Source of the DNA: Anaerocolumna jejuensis DSM 15929
GTDB lineage: Bacteria; Bacillota; Clostridia; Lachnospirales; Lachnospiraceae
Direction of reading: 5' to 3'
DNA length: 64,000 nucleotides
Assembly: GCF_900142215.1 (NCBI RefSeq)
Contig: NZ_FRAC01000006.1
Coordinates: 519,584-583,583, forward strand
Shown here piece after piece: positions 34,184-42,608 of the stretch. The notes below the pieces were generated by a model. It was not told the DNA's origin and made no database searches. It saw only the letters and a program-made list of their open reading frames with translations. The first letter of the stretch is position 1. Each line of letters starts with the position of its first letter. The translations under genes and the position numbers were made by a program.

Positions 34184-37100
34184 TCATTTTTTGCTAGTAC
34201 TATTGCGCTTTTGGTTACTCTGTCTCTGATTACTAGTCCCTGTGTTACCACTCTTTTTATTACCCTCATTATAACCACGACCACTATTTTGTTGTGGTTG
34301 CTGAGTAATTGTTTGAGGTTGTTGTGGTTTTGAATTTTTATAATCTGTAACTATCTTTGAACCAAATAATATACCAAACAATAATCCCCAAGGACCCATA
34401 AGGCCAGCCAAGCCCCAAGCGACGGTCAATCCACCTGTCCACCCTAAAGAGCAAACCAATGTTTTAACTACTCTACTTTGCAATACTTTACCTACCAAGG
34501 TATCAGGATTTACTTTCATGTTATTTATTGCTGACATACTATTTTTGAGGTCTTTTAATCTAGGTCTTGGTTCCACAAAATTTTGCAACACATCACCTTT
34601 TACATAAGGTATACCACCAATAATAATACTCTGTAGATTATGAAAAGTATCATAAAGATTAGTAAACGATTTAGATTTTAGACCAAGTTCTATTTGCACT
34701 CTACCTGTAGCAAATCCAGTATCTTCAATCTCGAATTCTCGCAAATGTTTAAATTTATTAATTGCTCTCATACTAAACAAGTCGGCTAAATACCCTTCTC
34801 TTGCATTATATTGCATTTCCTCTGGTAATCTATCTATAAAGTAGTCATTAAACTGCGGTGCTATTGCAACATCATTGATAATTATATAACCCTCTGAAGT
34901 AACTTTAAATTGTGTTACTTTATTAAATGAACCAAAATGACTTTTTATCTCTTTTAAAATTAGAGCAGTCACCTCTTGCATTACATACAACTTATTAAAT
35001 ACTCCACCTTTGTCACACATATCAGCCATTTTATCAGGTACATTAATATGCACATCGCGTAAAACTTTTGCAAATTTATAAGCTGTATTTCTATCAGGCT
35101 CTTTAAATCTATAAGTAACTTCAGGTTCATCGGTACTAGGTTGAGGTTTAGCTGCCTGTTGCTGATACTGGTCGGATTTTGCTTGCTGTGTCTTAGGTTT
35201 CGGAGCGGTCTGTGTTGTTTGTTGGTACTGTGAGTTTTCATTCTGCTCTGAACCGTTGAAGAAATTAAGTTCTTCCTCAAAATCAACACTCTCACTTACT
35301 TTCTTTCTAGGTGCAGTACCACCTGCCAAACCAAGGATACCCTTCAATTCTGCTAAGGTAAAGACACCCTCTGGACTACAATCACACAAATATTCTTCCA
35401 AGTGATTGTATTGTGCTAATCCTAATAGTTTGAATAAACCATCTAAAATCTGATATCCTTTATTCATATTAGCTATCAATGTTTCATCAGATACTCCAGC
35501 TTTCTCTTGCATTACCTTTATCAATCCAGAAAATGATATTTCATCTCTGTTTTTACCTGCTTCAGCATCGTACAACTCATTAACTACCCTGTTAATAGCA
35601 TCCTCACCTTTATTGATATAGTTGCTTAGTAACTGTGTGGTAAATCTCTTTGGATGGTTGATTACATAATCTTCTGCACCCTCAGATTCAAATTCCTCAT
35701 AATTAAAATCGTTCTTTACTAAGGAAAAGTATGACCTAAACTGCTGAAATTTTTGCAGTTGAGTTATATTTAAACCTAAAGTTGAACTACCTGCTGCATC
35801 AATTGGGGATGGTGCAGACTGGCTATATGTAAATACACCTGTTTGCTCTGCTAATTTTGCACCTGACTTACCAAATCTATAAGTATTAGGGTTGGATTGG
35901 ATTCTTCCGGCTAAGGTCTTATGGGTTGAGTTCATTAATAACCCGGCAAAAGAAGTATTGAAACCTTTACCCGCTACTTTCCACTTTGCACCTAACTCTT
36001 GACCTACTAAGATTACTCTGATGCCTGACATACCCCAGTCCTTTGTAAGACCTTGAACTAGGTCAATATTCATCTGAATTATCATATTTTCAAGGGTTGC
36101 ATAATACTTTGCCAATGCTTTATCTTCATCGGTTGCTTTCTGCTTATCAGCTATAGATTTATACTTTTTACTCATTTCTTTCACATAGAGCTCTAAAGTA
36201 GTATAATCTGCATTTAGGGAAGTCAACTCATCAATAATAAAGAATAAATTATCTGTAGTAATACCCAATTTCTTAGAGATTTCACTACTATGCTTACCCA
36301 AAAGTGTCACAAGCTGAAATAATTTACACAATCGAAGTGTTCTAAAAGCAGTCGCTTGATGCGCATCATTTGGTAATAAGTTAAGTTCACCTGTTCTTAA
36401 TGGTGTAGAGCCTGTAAACTCATGCATTTCTTTACCTACATCCAATGATAATAATTTCAATCCTTGATTTGCATATTCTCTTTCCAAATCCCATAACATA
36501 GAGCCTATATCTGGCTTATTGTCAAGATAAACAATACTACCACCTGCACCAAACAAAGAAGCCAATAATCCCATTGTTAAAGTACCTTTACCAGAACGGG
36601 AACCTGCTAGGATTGTAGTAAGCATTTGACCTGTCTCTACAAGATTTATAGATAACGGACTACCATCCATTTTCAATCCTAATAAAGCATTTGTCAGACT
36701 TGGCTTTACTCCATTTTCAGTGTACTGCTTATATGCAAATAAGATTTCATCTAAGAACTCTTGCCAATTAATAATATAAGTTAAAGTACCAATACCCTCT
36801 TTGCTAATTTCACAGTTTGCTATCATACCTGCCATACTGCCACCACGATAGGTTGCTGCTAACCTTTCACTAAATACTCTTTCAAACTCTTCTTTCTGTT
36901 CTGGTCTTATACCTGTAAATCTTAATAATACATCATTCTTTCCCCACCTTTTAACAACAAAACAGTTAGTAAGATTTCTTTCTAATATATCTAATTGTTC
37001 AGGTTTAGAAGAATAGTATTCATTATATTTTTCAAGATATTTTTTATATAATTGTTTTTTTATAGCAGGTTGACCATCTTTCCCTGTTATCCACAACACC

Positions 37101-38200
37101 TTATCATTTAGTACTGAATGATGAAAACCCGGTGAGAAATCATCTTTCATAGTAAACTTAGGTGATTCAACATCAGCAACATTTACTACATTAGATGTTT
37201 CTTTCCAAGCTGAGTACATTGCATCCACTAAAGACTTATTTCTATTGTAGATATTTCTACCCGATACAGTATACTTTAAACCAGTATCACAAAAGATGGC
37301 ATCATACTTCTTCCCCCAAAGTGGAGAATAGAAAGTTTCCAACTTGCTTAATGTAGCTTTAACTGCACTTTCTACCTGTGCATCATATACAACTGGTTCC
37401 TCAGTTTTCTTTGTGCCTTCTTTTTTCTCCTTAGGTTTTTGCATTTCCTCTAAGACTTTCTTGGCTGCCATGTCATATTCATAAAAGTACTTTGATAAAC
37501 TGTATTCTTCACCTTTACAATTTTTATCGTTCGGGTCATATTTAGCGTCATACTTATAATTACCACTATTTAATACATACTTAGTCAAATAGCCAGCTTC
37601 ATTTTTTTCAGGTTGCAACTCATATACTTTACAAGCAACATTCTTCTCCTCAAAAAAACTTCGGATACTTTGTTTATCTGGATTATACCCTTGATAAAGG
37701 TCATATGAGAACTCTTGCTCTACCTCAATAAACCACTGTAATCTTACACAATGTGTCTTCGCCTTTTGATTAAGGAAAGCCTGTATACCTTGTAATTCAA
37801 ACTGCAAATCATAAGGAAAATCTGCAAAATTACCCTTGTGAAATATAATCTCTTCAACGTTACTCATAATATAAGGCTCAATTACTGCATTTATCATAGG
37901 TCTTGTAGATTTGAACGGATTTCGCCCCCGTTGTATCTCTGCATTTACTACATCTGGTGGCACAATATCATTAAATTTATATACTCCCATCAATTTAGTA
38001 TCAAACACATTTGTTTTAAAATTGATGTAACCAAAACCTAGTGCATCAAATATCAAAGCCTTTTTATTATGAGGTGACCATTTTTCATTTATATTCTTTG
38101 TTAACTCGGTTAAATTATCCTTATAAATCCTTGTCTTTGTAATTCTATTTACTACAACCTGATATCTTCTCTGTGTTACTATCTTCTGTTGTTCTGCCAT
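34184..38200 (-). CDS. Giant HerA/FtsK/VirD4-type DNA-translocation ATPase
   Basis: 1338 residues from the ATG at 38200 (GAGGGGG 8 nt upstream; a longer start at 38227 is less likely). The core has Walker A TILAGSRSGKGT (about residue 535-545), YLDNKPDIGSML, Walker B LFFIIDEL (about 655) and IRVILVGQELGAKW, the layout of conjugative and packaging ATPases of the HerA-FtsK superfamily. It is much longer than VirD4/TraG proteins (about 600): a 500-residue N-terminal domain precedes the motor, and a Gln/Pro-rich linker (about 980-1030), a further domain and a hydrophobic hairpin (GWTGGLTVAWGLAGLMG then WGLLFGILFGS, about 1260-1290) with a disordered basic tail follow. Likely a membrane-associated DNA pump for transfer or segregation; substrate unproven. 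Confidence 0.8.
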   Translation of the reverse strand: MAEQQKIVTQRRYQVVVNRITKTRIYKDNLTELTKNINEKWSPHNKKALIFDALGFGYINFKTNVFDTKLMGVYKFNDIVPPDVVNAEIQRGRNPFKSTRPMINAVIEPYIMSNVEEIIFHKGNFADFPYDLQFELQGIQAFLNQKAKTHCVRLQWFIEVEQEFSYDLYQGYNPDKQSIRSFFEEKNVACKVYELQPEKNEAGYLTKYVLNSGNYKYDAKYDPNDKNCKGEEYSLSKYFYEYDMAAKKVLEEMQKPKEKKEGTKKTEEPVVYDAQVESAVKATLSKLETFYSPLWGKKYDAIFCDTGLKYTVSGRNIYNRNKSLVDAMYSAWKETSNVVNVADVESPKFTMKDDFSPGFHHSVLNDKVLWITGKDGQPAIKKQLYKKYLEKYNEYYSSKPEQLDILERNLTNCFVVKRWGKNDVLLRFTGIRPEQKEEFERVFSERLAATYRGGSMAGMIANCEISKEGIGTLTYIINWQEFLDEILFAYKQYTENGVKPSLTNALLGLKMDGSPLSINLVETGQMLTTILAGSRSGKGTLTMGLLASLFGAGGSIVYLDNKPDIGSMLWDLEREYANQGLKLLSLDVGKEMHEFTGSTPLRTGELNLLPNDAHQATAFRTLRLCKLFQLVTLLGKHSSEISKKLGITTDNLFFIIDELTSLNADYTTLELYVKEMSKKYKSIADKQKATDEDKALAKYYATLENMIIQMNIDLVQGLTKDWGMSGIRVILVGQELGAKWKVAGKGFNTSFAGLLMNSTHKTLAGRIQSNPNTYRFGKSGAKLAEQTGVFTYSQSAPSPIDAAGSSTLGLNITQLQKFQQFRSYFSLVKNDFNYEEFESEGAEDYVINHPKRFTTQLLSNYINKGEDAINRVVNELYDAEAGKNRDEISFSGLIKVMQEKAGVSDETLIANMNKGYQILDGLFKLLGLAQYNHLEEYLCDCSPEGVFTLAELKGILGLAGGTAPRKKVSESVDFEEELNFFNGSEQNENSQYQQTTQTAPKPKTQQAKSDQYQQQAAKPQPSTDEPEVTYRFKEPDRNTAYKFAKVLRDVHINVPDKMADMCDKGGVFNKLYVMQEVTALILKEIKSHFGSFNKVTQFKVTSEGYIIINDVAIAPQFNDYFIDRLPEEMQYNAREGYLADLFSMRAINKFKHLREFEIEDTGFATGRVQIELGLKSKSFTNLYDTFHNLQSIIIGGIPYVKGDVLQNFVEPRPRLKDLKNSMSAINNMKVNPDTLVGKVLQSRVVKTLVCSLGWTGGLTVAWGLAGLMGPWGLLFGILFGSKIVTDYKNSKPQQPQTITQQPQQNSGRGYNEGNKKSGNTGTSNQRQSNQKRNSTSKK

Positions 38201-38213
38201 TATTATTACCCCC

Positions 38214-38627
38214 TCATTTCCCGGCAATATGGTTTTTTACTGTCTGCCAACCACGCCCGGTTTTCATCATAATTTCGTTTATTGTGTACCCCTCTCCCCG
38301 CAAACTCTGTATGTACTCTTTTTCTTTCTCTGATACCTTATCATTAAGGTCATATCCACGTTGTTTCAGTTTACATTGCACTGCATATTGGCTTATTCCA
38401 AAATTAACTGCTATTTGATTTATAGAAAGACCACTACTATAGGAATCTTCAATATAATCAATCTGCTCAACTGTTATTGGGGCACTTCTTGCTCTATACC
38501 CTGCTTTTGTAAGATAACGACTGACTAGAGCTTCACTCACTTTCAACATATCTTGTATTGCTCTCCGGCTATACCCTTGCTGATACATCTGTAAAACCTT
38601 TTGCCCAATATCTTTATCTTTAATCAT
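38214..38627 (-). CDS. Triple helix-turn-helix protein preceding the ATPase
   Basis: 137 residues from the ATG at 38627 (AGGTGG 8 nt upstream). Three tandem HTH units are visible: VLQMYQQGYSRRAIQDMLKV, EDSYSSGLSINQIAVNFGIS and IQSLRGEGYTINEIMMKTGR, each of the resolvase/transposase-type (Hin-like) HTH. There is no catalytic domain. It ends 13 bp before the giant ATPase starts, so the two are translated together. It may read a DNA sequence for the ATPase or regulate the operon. A shared promoter-like motif (CTGTAGTGATTTATGT) lies 44 bp upstream. Confidence 0.7.
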   Translation of the reverse strand: MIKDKDIGQKVLQMYQQGYSRRAIQDMLKVSEALVSRYLTKAGYRARSAPITVEQIDYIEDSYSSGLSINQIAVNFGISQYAVQCKLKQRGYDLNDKVSEKEKEYIQSLRGEGYTINEIMMKTGRGWQTVKNHIAGK

Positions 38628-38665
38628 CCATATCACCACCTACCTTACCTCTTTATTAAAGTAGA

Positions 38666-38687
38666 TTTTTCTGTAGTGATTTATGTG
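38666..38687 (-). promoter_or_regulatory. ACATAAATCAC-TACAG motif before the HTH/ATPase operon
   Basis: The plus strand CTGTAGTGATTTATGT matches CTGCAGTGATTTATGT at 39974-39989 in 15 of 16 positions and CTGCAGTCGTTTATGT at 60233-60248 in 13. Each precedes a minus-strand gene. Likely promoter or activator site. Confidence 0.45.
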
Positions 38688-38790
38688 TATACTGGATTTG
38701 CTTATGTCCATCTGTAATTTAAACCTCACTAATTTATAGCAAACAAAAAGGACTTCAAAGATGAAACACTCTGAAATCCTTTAACTAATT

Positions 38791-39204
38791 TTATGCTCTA
38801 CCAGCCAACATATCTGTAAATTTCTCTTGGTTCTCCAATAACCATAGCTCATCAAAAAGAAAAGTCATCTCGTGATTAATGCACTGTGAAATATCTTCCT
38901 TTTCCTCGGTAGCTTTGAAATACTGCTCCAAATCTGTTAATACCAAAGGTTTTGTTGTATCCACCCCGGCTAATGATACTCTTGCTTCTCTATTACCATC
39001 AACTAGGACAAGGCAATCGCCTTTTAGCTTCTTTAATGCTCGCTTATCCAATTTTACGATAATGTTACCTAAACCAATACCCTTAACCACTTTTGTTAAA
39101 TCAACTTCAAAATATTGATAACTAAAAGCGACTGGCTTACCCAAAAGGACTTTTCCTGTCTCTTTATCACATATCTTTATATACCCAAAACATAATAGTC
39201 TCAT
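38791..39204 (-). CDS. Hypothetical protein, 137 residues
   Basis: A beta-rich N-terminal half (LLCFGYIKICDKETGKV, KGDCLVLVDGNREARVSLAG) with a helical C-terminal tail. ATG after GGAGGCG. It follows the next upstream gene by 12 bp, so it belongs to the same operon. An imperfect hairpin with AAAAAGGAC lies after its stop. Unrecognised. Confidence 0.5.
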   Translation of the reverse strand: MRLLCFGYIKICDKETGKVLLGKPVAFSYQYFEVDLTKVVKGIGLGNIIVKLDKRALKKLKGDCLVLVDGNREARVSLAGVDTTKPLVLTDLEQYFKATEEKEDISQCINHEMTFLFDELWLLENQEKFTDMLAGRA

Positions 39205-39215
39205 AATACCGCCTC

Positions 39216-39932
39216 CTATTTCATTTGCTTCTGCAGAAATTCATATAAATTGCCTAAATACCCTTTTAATACATCAATACTTGTTAAGAAGGAAGATATA
39301 AAATTATAACTATCATTATGTGCATTGAAATCCATAAAGAGATAAATACCCTCATAAATAACAAACATAACCAGCGCTGATACCAATGCATCTACAAACA
39401 TCTTAAAAATAAAGTTATTCTTTATCTTTATCCTTAACCAAAGAAAAAACTTTCTTATCGGGTTGACTTTCTTAGCTTCTGGTTCTGGTTGCTGTTGTAC
39501 CATTGTTTCCGGCAGAACCTCTTTTACTGCTCTGGCTAATCTTTCTTTTTCATAGGCCTCCTCAACAATCTGCAAATCACCTATACTATGTAAGGTATCA
39601 TCCCCATCAATTTCTAAGCTACCTCTCTGCTCCTGCTTCTGCTCTGCAAGATGCGCTGTCAACTCATTAAATCTAGTCTCCATATCCTGTATAACCTCTG
39701 ATTTGACATCATCTTTTAACTCTACTTTTAATTCTGCTTTTACCTCAGCCTTAACTTCACCTTTTACTGCCACAACTTTCTCAGCAATTGCTTCATTCTT
39801 TGCCTCTGCATTAAAATCTGTTACTGCATTATTCAAATCATCGAAAGATGTTACTACTCCCAACCCCAACGGGTCCATATTATTATAGACTTCTTTTGCT
39901 CTCTCTGCCCTTGCTTCCTCTACCCTTGTCAT
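39216..39932 (-). CDS. Coiled-coil protein with C-terminal membrane segment
   Basis: 238 residues: a long charged coiled coil with a Glu-Val-Lys heptad-like repeat (VKAEVKAELKVELKDDVKS), an acidic linker, a basic patch (KKVNPIRKFFLWLRIKIK) and one membrane helix (MFVDALVSALVMFVIYEGIYLFM) near the end. It looks like a tail-anchored scaffold. The ACTGCAG promoter motif lies 42 bp upstream of its ATG. It probably belongs to the membrane complex of the ATPase. Confidence 0.6.
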   Translation of the reverse strand: MTRVEEARAERAKEVYNNMDPLGLGVVTSFDDLNNAVTDFNAEAKNEAIAEKVVAVKGEVKAEVKAELKVELKDDVKSEVIQDMETRFNELTAHLAEQKQEQRGSLEIDGDDTLHSIGDLQIVEEAYEKERLARAVKEVLPETMVQQQPEPEAKKVNPIRKFFLWLRIKIKNNFIFKMFVDALVSALVMFVIYEGIYLFMDFNAHNDSYNFISSFLTSIDVLKGYLGNLYEFLQKQMK

Positions 39933-39968
39933 GTCATAACCCCCTCTACTTAAACTTACTTCTATTGC

Positions 39969-39990
39969 TTTTACTGCAGTGATTTATGTC
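39969..39990 (-). promoter_or_regulatory. GACATAAATCAC-TGCAG motif
   Basis: On the minus strand GACATAAATCACTGCAG is followed by TAAAAG, 42 bp before the ATG at 39932. Near-identical copies are at 38671-38686 and 60233-60248. Confidence 0.45.
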
Positions 39991-40358
39991 GGATTTCCAT
40001 TACTATCTGTTTCTTTATCTAATACTAATTGAGTTATCTGCTGTGTTGCACCAGCAATACACCACATAGTTTTATCAATTGCTTCTTTTACAGCATCTAT
40101 CTTTTCCAACTCCTTTTCTTGTTGAGTAATCAATCTCTGATACTCTTTCACTATATCTTGAACACCTGATATAACTTTTTGGTCTTTAGTAAATTTCCTT
40201 AAAACATCTGGCATAACTGATACCGTTACCTTAAGCTCTGCTAACTGTCTCTGCAAATCGCTAAAATCTAACTGACTAAATAAATCTTTCTCTACACCCG
40301 CAATCACATTACTTACAATTAAGGCAACTTGCTTATCTATATCCTGTTTATTCTTCAT
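39984..40358 (-). CDS. Helical coiled-coil protein, 124 residues
   Basis: Predicted all-helical with an amphipathic region (VIAGVEKDLFSQLDFSDLQ; QRLITQQEKELEKIDAVKE). It has no membrane span. ATG after TGGGGTAG. The promoter-like motif of the downstream gene overlaps its 3' end. Unrecognised; possibly a cytoplasmic partner of the coiled-coil membrane protein. Confidence 0.5.
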   Translation of the reverse strand: MKNKQDIDKQVALIVSNVIAGVEKDLFSQLDFSDLQRQLAELKVTVSVMPDVLRKFTKDQKVISGVQDIVKEYQRLITQQEKELEKIDAVKEAIDKTMWCIAGATQQITQLVLDKETDSNGNPT

Positions 40359-40570
40359 ATAATCTACCCCATTTCTTGAAATTCTTAGTTTTCGCTGCTA
40401 TATAAAGGTTTTTATATACCCCATTATTTGTGTTCCAGATACTCTAAAAACACTTATTTTACAGCCTTCTTCCTATATATGTAATTCTATTTTTTATCTC
40501 TTATTAAGAGATAAGCAGACCACTATGATTACTTTGTGACAGCAGATACTTAGGTCTTAATAAAATGGAT

Positions 40571-41149
40571 TTAATAATATATATCCATTCCATGTTCCTT
40601 TAGCCACTCCTTATTATCCTTTGTAAAATTCCTGATTTCTTTGCTATAAAGAAGATTAAGAATATACCTTGTATAATCCACATTCTGCTTTTCGACCTTA
40701 TATTTGCTTACCTTTCTATATGTATACCATCTACTTTCCGCAACATTATATACATATAAGCACCTTACCTGTCGTTCATTTGCCAACTCATACAAAGTCC
40801 TATACTTTTCAGCAGATATCTTATCGATTTCCACTGGCCTACCCTTACTCATAGCAATGACATCTCTATATAGGCTACAGGTTGTTCTTGGCTGTAAATA
40901 ATTTCTGTAATCCTTAGCATGGTAGATAATATACTCATGTCTTTGATACTGCTTAGGATATAACTTCTCCGCCAAATAAACCAAATCACCTTCTTTTAAT
41001 AATTTTTCAACCTCAAATATGTTCTGATATTTTGCATTTAATAAAGCTCCTGTGTAAGCTGGATTACCCCCAAGATTGGTTGTTATAGCTTTAAAATCGT
41101 GATAATCATATTGAATTACAATAGCTGCTCTAATTTTTTCAAGCTTCAT
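40571..41149 (-). CDS. Hypothetical protein, 192 residues
   Basis: Start at the ATG at 41149 after GGTGGTG. A basic, Tyr-rich soluble protein (YPKQYQRHEYIIYHAKDY) with no known motif; it is possibly nucleic-acid binding by charge. It begins 13 bp after its upstream neighbour and is cotranscribed with it. Confidence 0.5.
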   Translation of the reverse strand: MKLEKIRAAIVIQYDYHDFKAITTNLGGNPAYTGALLNAKYQNIFEVEKLLKEGDLVYLAEKLYPKQYQRHEYIIYHAKDYRNYLQPRTTCSLYRDVIAMSKGRPVEIDKISAEKYRTLYELANERQVRCLYVYNVAESRWYTYRKVSKYKVEKQNVDYTRYILNLLYSKEIRNFTKDNKEWLKEHGMDIYY

Positions 41150-41162
41150 AGCAATCACCACC

Positions 41163-42077
41163 TTATGCTATAAGAAACAATTCTTTGTTGGGTACCAAAC
41201 AGTCAACCCACTTTCTAACTGTTTTTTCTGTGTACTTCAACTTCTGTACAACTGCTTTTATATTACCCAATTTGATAAACTCATCTGCTATTTTCTGATG
41301 TTCTTGCTCAGATAAATTAGGACCAGATTTAAGTGATACTGCTTTAAATTTTGACAAATCATTAAAAAGTAAACTTGATTCAAGAACTGGACACATCATC
41401 CTTTTTTCTATACATTCTCTACCTTGCGTAAATTTATTAAGATACCCATGTTTAAGTGATTGATAATCTTCCAAACATTCAGCACTGGCACCCATATCAT
41501 AACTAATACATGATAGTATTTGTGCTAAAAAGGATAATGGAAAGCATCGGATGTCATCATACCCTAAACTTCTCATTCTATCTCGATTTTCATTTTCAGC
41601 TTTCCATGCCTTAATTTCTTCTTTGAATCTTTTACCAAACTGTATCCAATGCATCATGGAAATTGTATCTTCCTCTGTATCAAGTTGGTCGATTACATAT
41701 TGTAATTCCTCAATTTCTTTATGTGCATATATAATCTTACCCTCTTTTAAGGCTGTAAAGCTCTTTTCATCAGCTTTAAGCTTTGTATTAAATCCCTTGA
41801 TAAACTTATCTGAGTCAATCTCTTTACCAAACACAGATAAGGAAGCTGTTGTATCAACAATTGGGTCTTTACCTAACTTTCTTGCTTTCTCAGCTCTTTT
41901 CTCTGCCTTTTTCAGTTCTTTTAAATAATTTGGGTTATTAACGTCCTCGCGATTAAACCACTCTCTGCGATTTAGTAAATGACTCTTATCCTCTATAACT
42001 GCCATAATCTGACCATTTGAACTAACTAAATTAAAAGTCACCATACTATTAATTACTTGCTTATCATAAATCTGCAT
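41163..42077 (-). CDS. Hypothetical protein with C-terminal HTH
   Basis: 304 residues from the ATG at 42077 (AGAGGG upstream). A charged helical N-terminal half (LKELKKAEKRAEKARKLGKD) and a C-terminal helix-turn-helix (FIKLGNIKAVVQKLKYTE then KTVRKWVD). Likely DNA binding. A strong hairpin followed by a T-run lies between this gene and the upstream ribbon-helix-helix gene (42110-42158), so expression may depend on read-through. Confidence 0.5.
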   Translation of the reverse strand: MQIYDKQVINSMVTFNLVSSNGQIMAVIEDKSHLLNRREWFNREDVNNPNYLKELKKAEKRAEKARKLGKDPIVDTTASLSVFGKEIDSDKFIKGFNTKLKADEKSFTALKEGKIIYAHKEIEELQYVIDQLDTEEDTISMMHWIQFGKRFKEEIKAWKAENENRDRMRSLGYDDIRCFPLSFLAQILSCISYDMGASAECLEDYQSLKHGYLNKFTQGRECIEKRMMCPVLESSLLFNDLSKFKAVSLKSGPNLSEQEHQKIADEFIKLGNIKAVVQKLKYTEKTVRKWVDCLVPNKELFLIA

Positions 42078-42102
42078 TGAAAATACCCTCTTTCTCGAAA
42101 AA

Positions 42103-42158
42103 TAAAAAAGACAATAATGGATAGTTGACACCTCATTATCAACTAAACCTTTATTGTC
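42103..42158 (-). terminator. Intrinsic terminator/attenuator after the RHH gene
   Basis: On the minus strand GACAATAAAGGTTTAGTTGA pairs with TCAACTATCCATTATTGTC, followed by TTTTTTATT. It should stop most transcripts from the strong promoter at 42432-42460 before the next gene. Confidence 0.7.
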
Positions 42159-42198
42159 CAAAACTCTATGCTTAACTACCCAAAACCATTGTGTAGCT

Positions 42199-42381
42199 TT
42201 ATTTTTCCTTACCTAATATCTTATCTGATTCAGTTAATGCTAAACTTCTCATAAATTCTGACCTGTCTGAACCAATTGTTCTTGCTGCTTTATCAATTCT
42301 TTTAGTTTCCCAATCAAACATTTTTATACTTCTTGCCTTTCTTCTACCCTCTTTATTTTTCATATATTTAGTATCAATCAT
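42199..42381 (-). CDS. Ribbon-helix-helix (Arc/MetJ type) regulator
   Basis: 60 residues from the ATG at 42381; a longer start at 42399 has no good ribosome-binding site. ARSIKMFDWETKRIDKAARTI followed by GSDRSEFMRSLAL is a strand-helix-helix unit of the Arc/CopG type. It lies downstream of a strong promoter whose -35 sits in a perfect palindrome, so it is probably autoregulated. Confidence 0.65.
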   Translation of the reverse strand: MIDTKYMKNKEGRRKARSIKMFDWETKRIDKAARTIGSDRSEFMRSLALTESDKILGKEK

Positions 42382-42431
42382 TTTTTCGCCCCATTTCATA
42401 ATCTGGTTATATTTTCCTCTTCTCTAAGTGT

Positions 42432-42478
42432 AGTGTATCGCGGTATATACAGTGTGTCAATACCACCTGTATTGACAC
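42432..42478 (-). promoter_or_regulatory. Strong promoter with palindromic operator
   Basis: On the minus strand TTGACA (42460-42455) and TACACT (42437-42432) are 17 bp apart. The -35 lies in GTGTCAATAC-CACCT-GTATTGACAC (42454-42478), a perfect 10-bp inverted repeat. The small RHH product is the obvious candidate repressor. Confidence 0.8.
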
Positions 42479-42608
42479 TTTATATAGGTTCTAATTGTTA
42501 TCTCAACTTAAATGGTACTTTTTTAGTCAATTATAAAATATTTATAAACTTTTCTTGAACCAAAACAAAAGGACTACCCTTTGTGAGTAATCCTTTCATT
42601 ATGCGATA

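Noticed and set aside
34184..38200. Calling this a VirB4 or VirD4 orthologue
   Set aside because: Length and domain layout do not fit either; only the ATPase core motifs are shared, so a broader superfamily call is safer.
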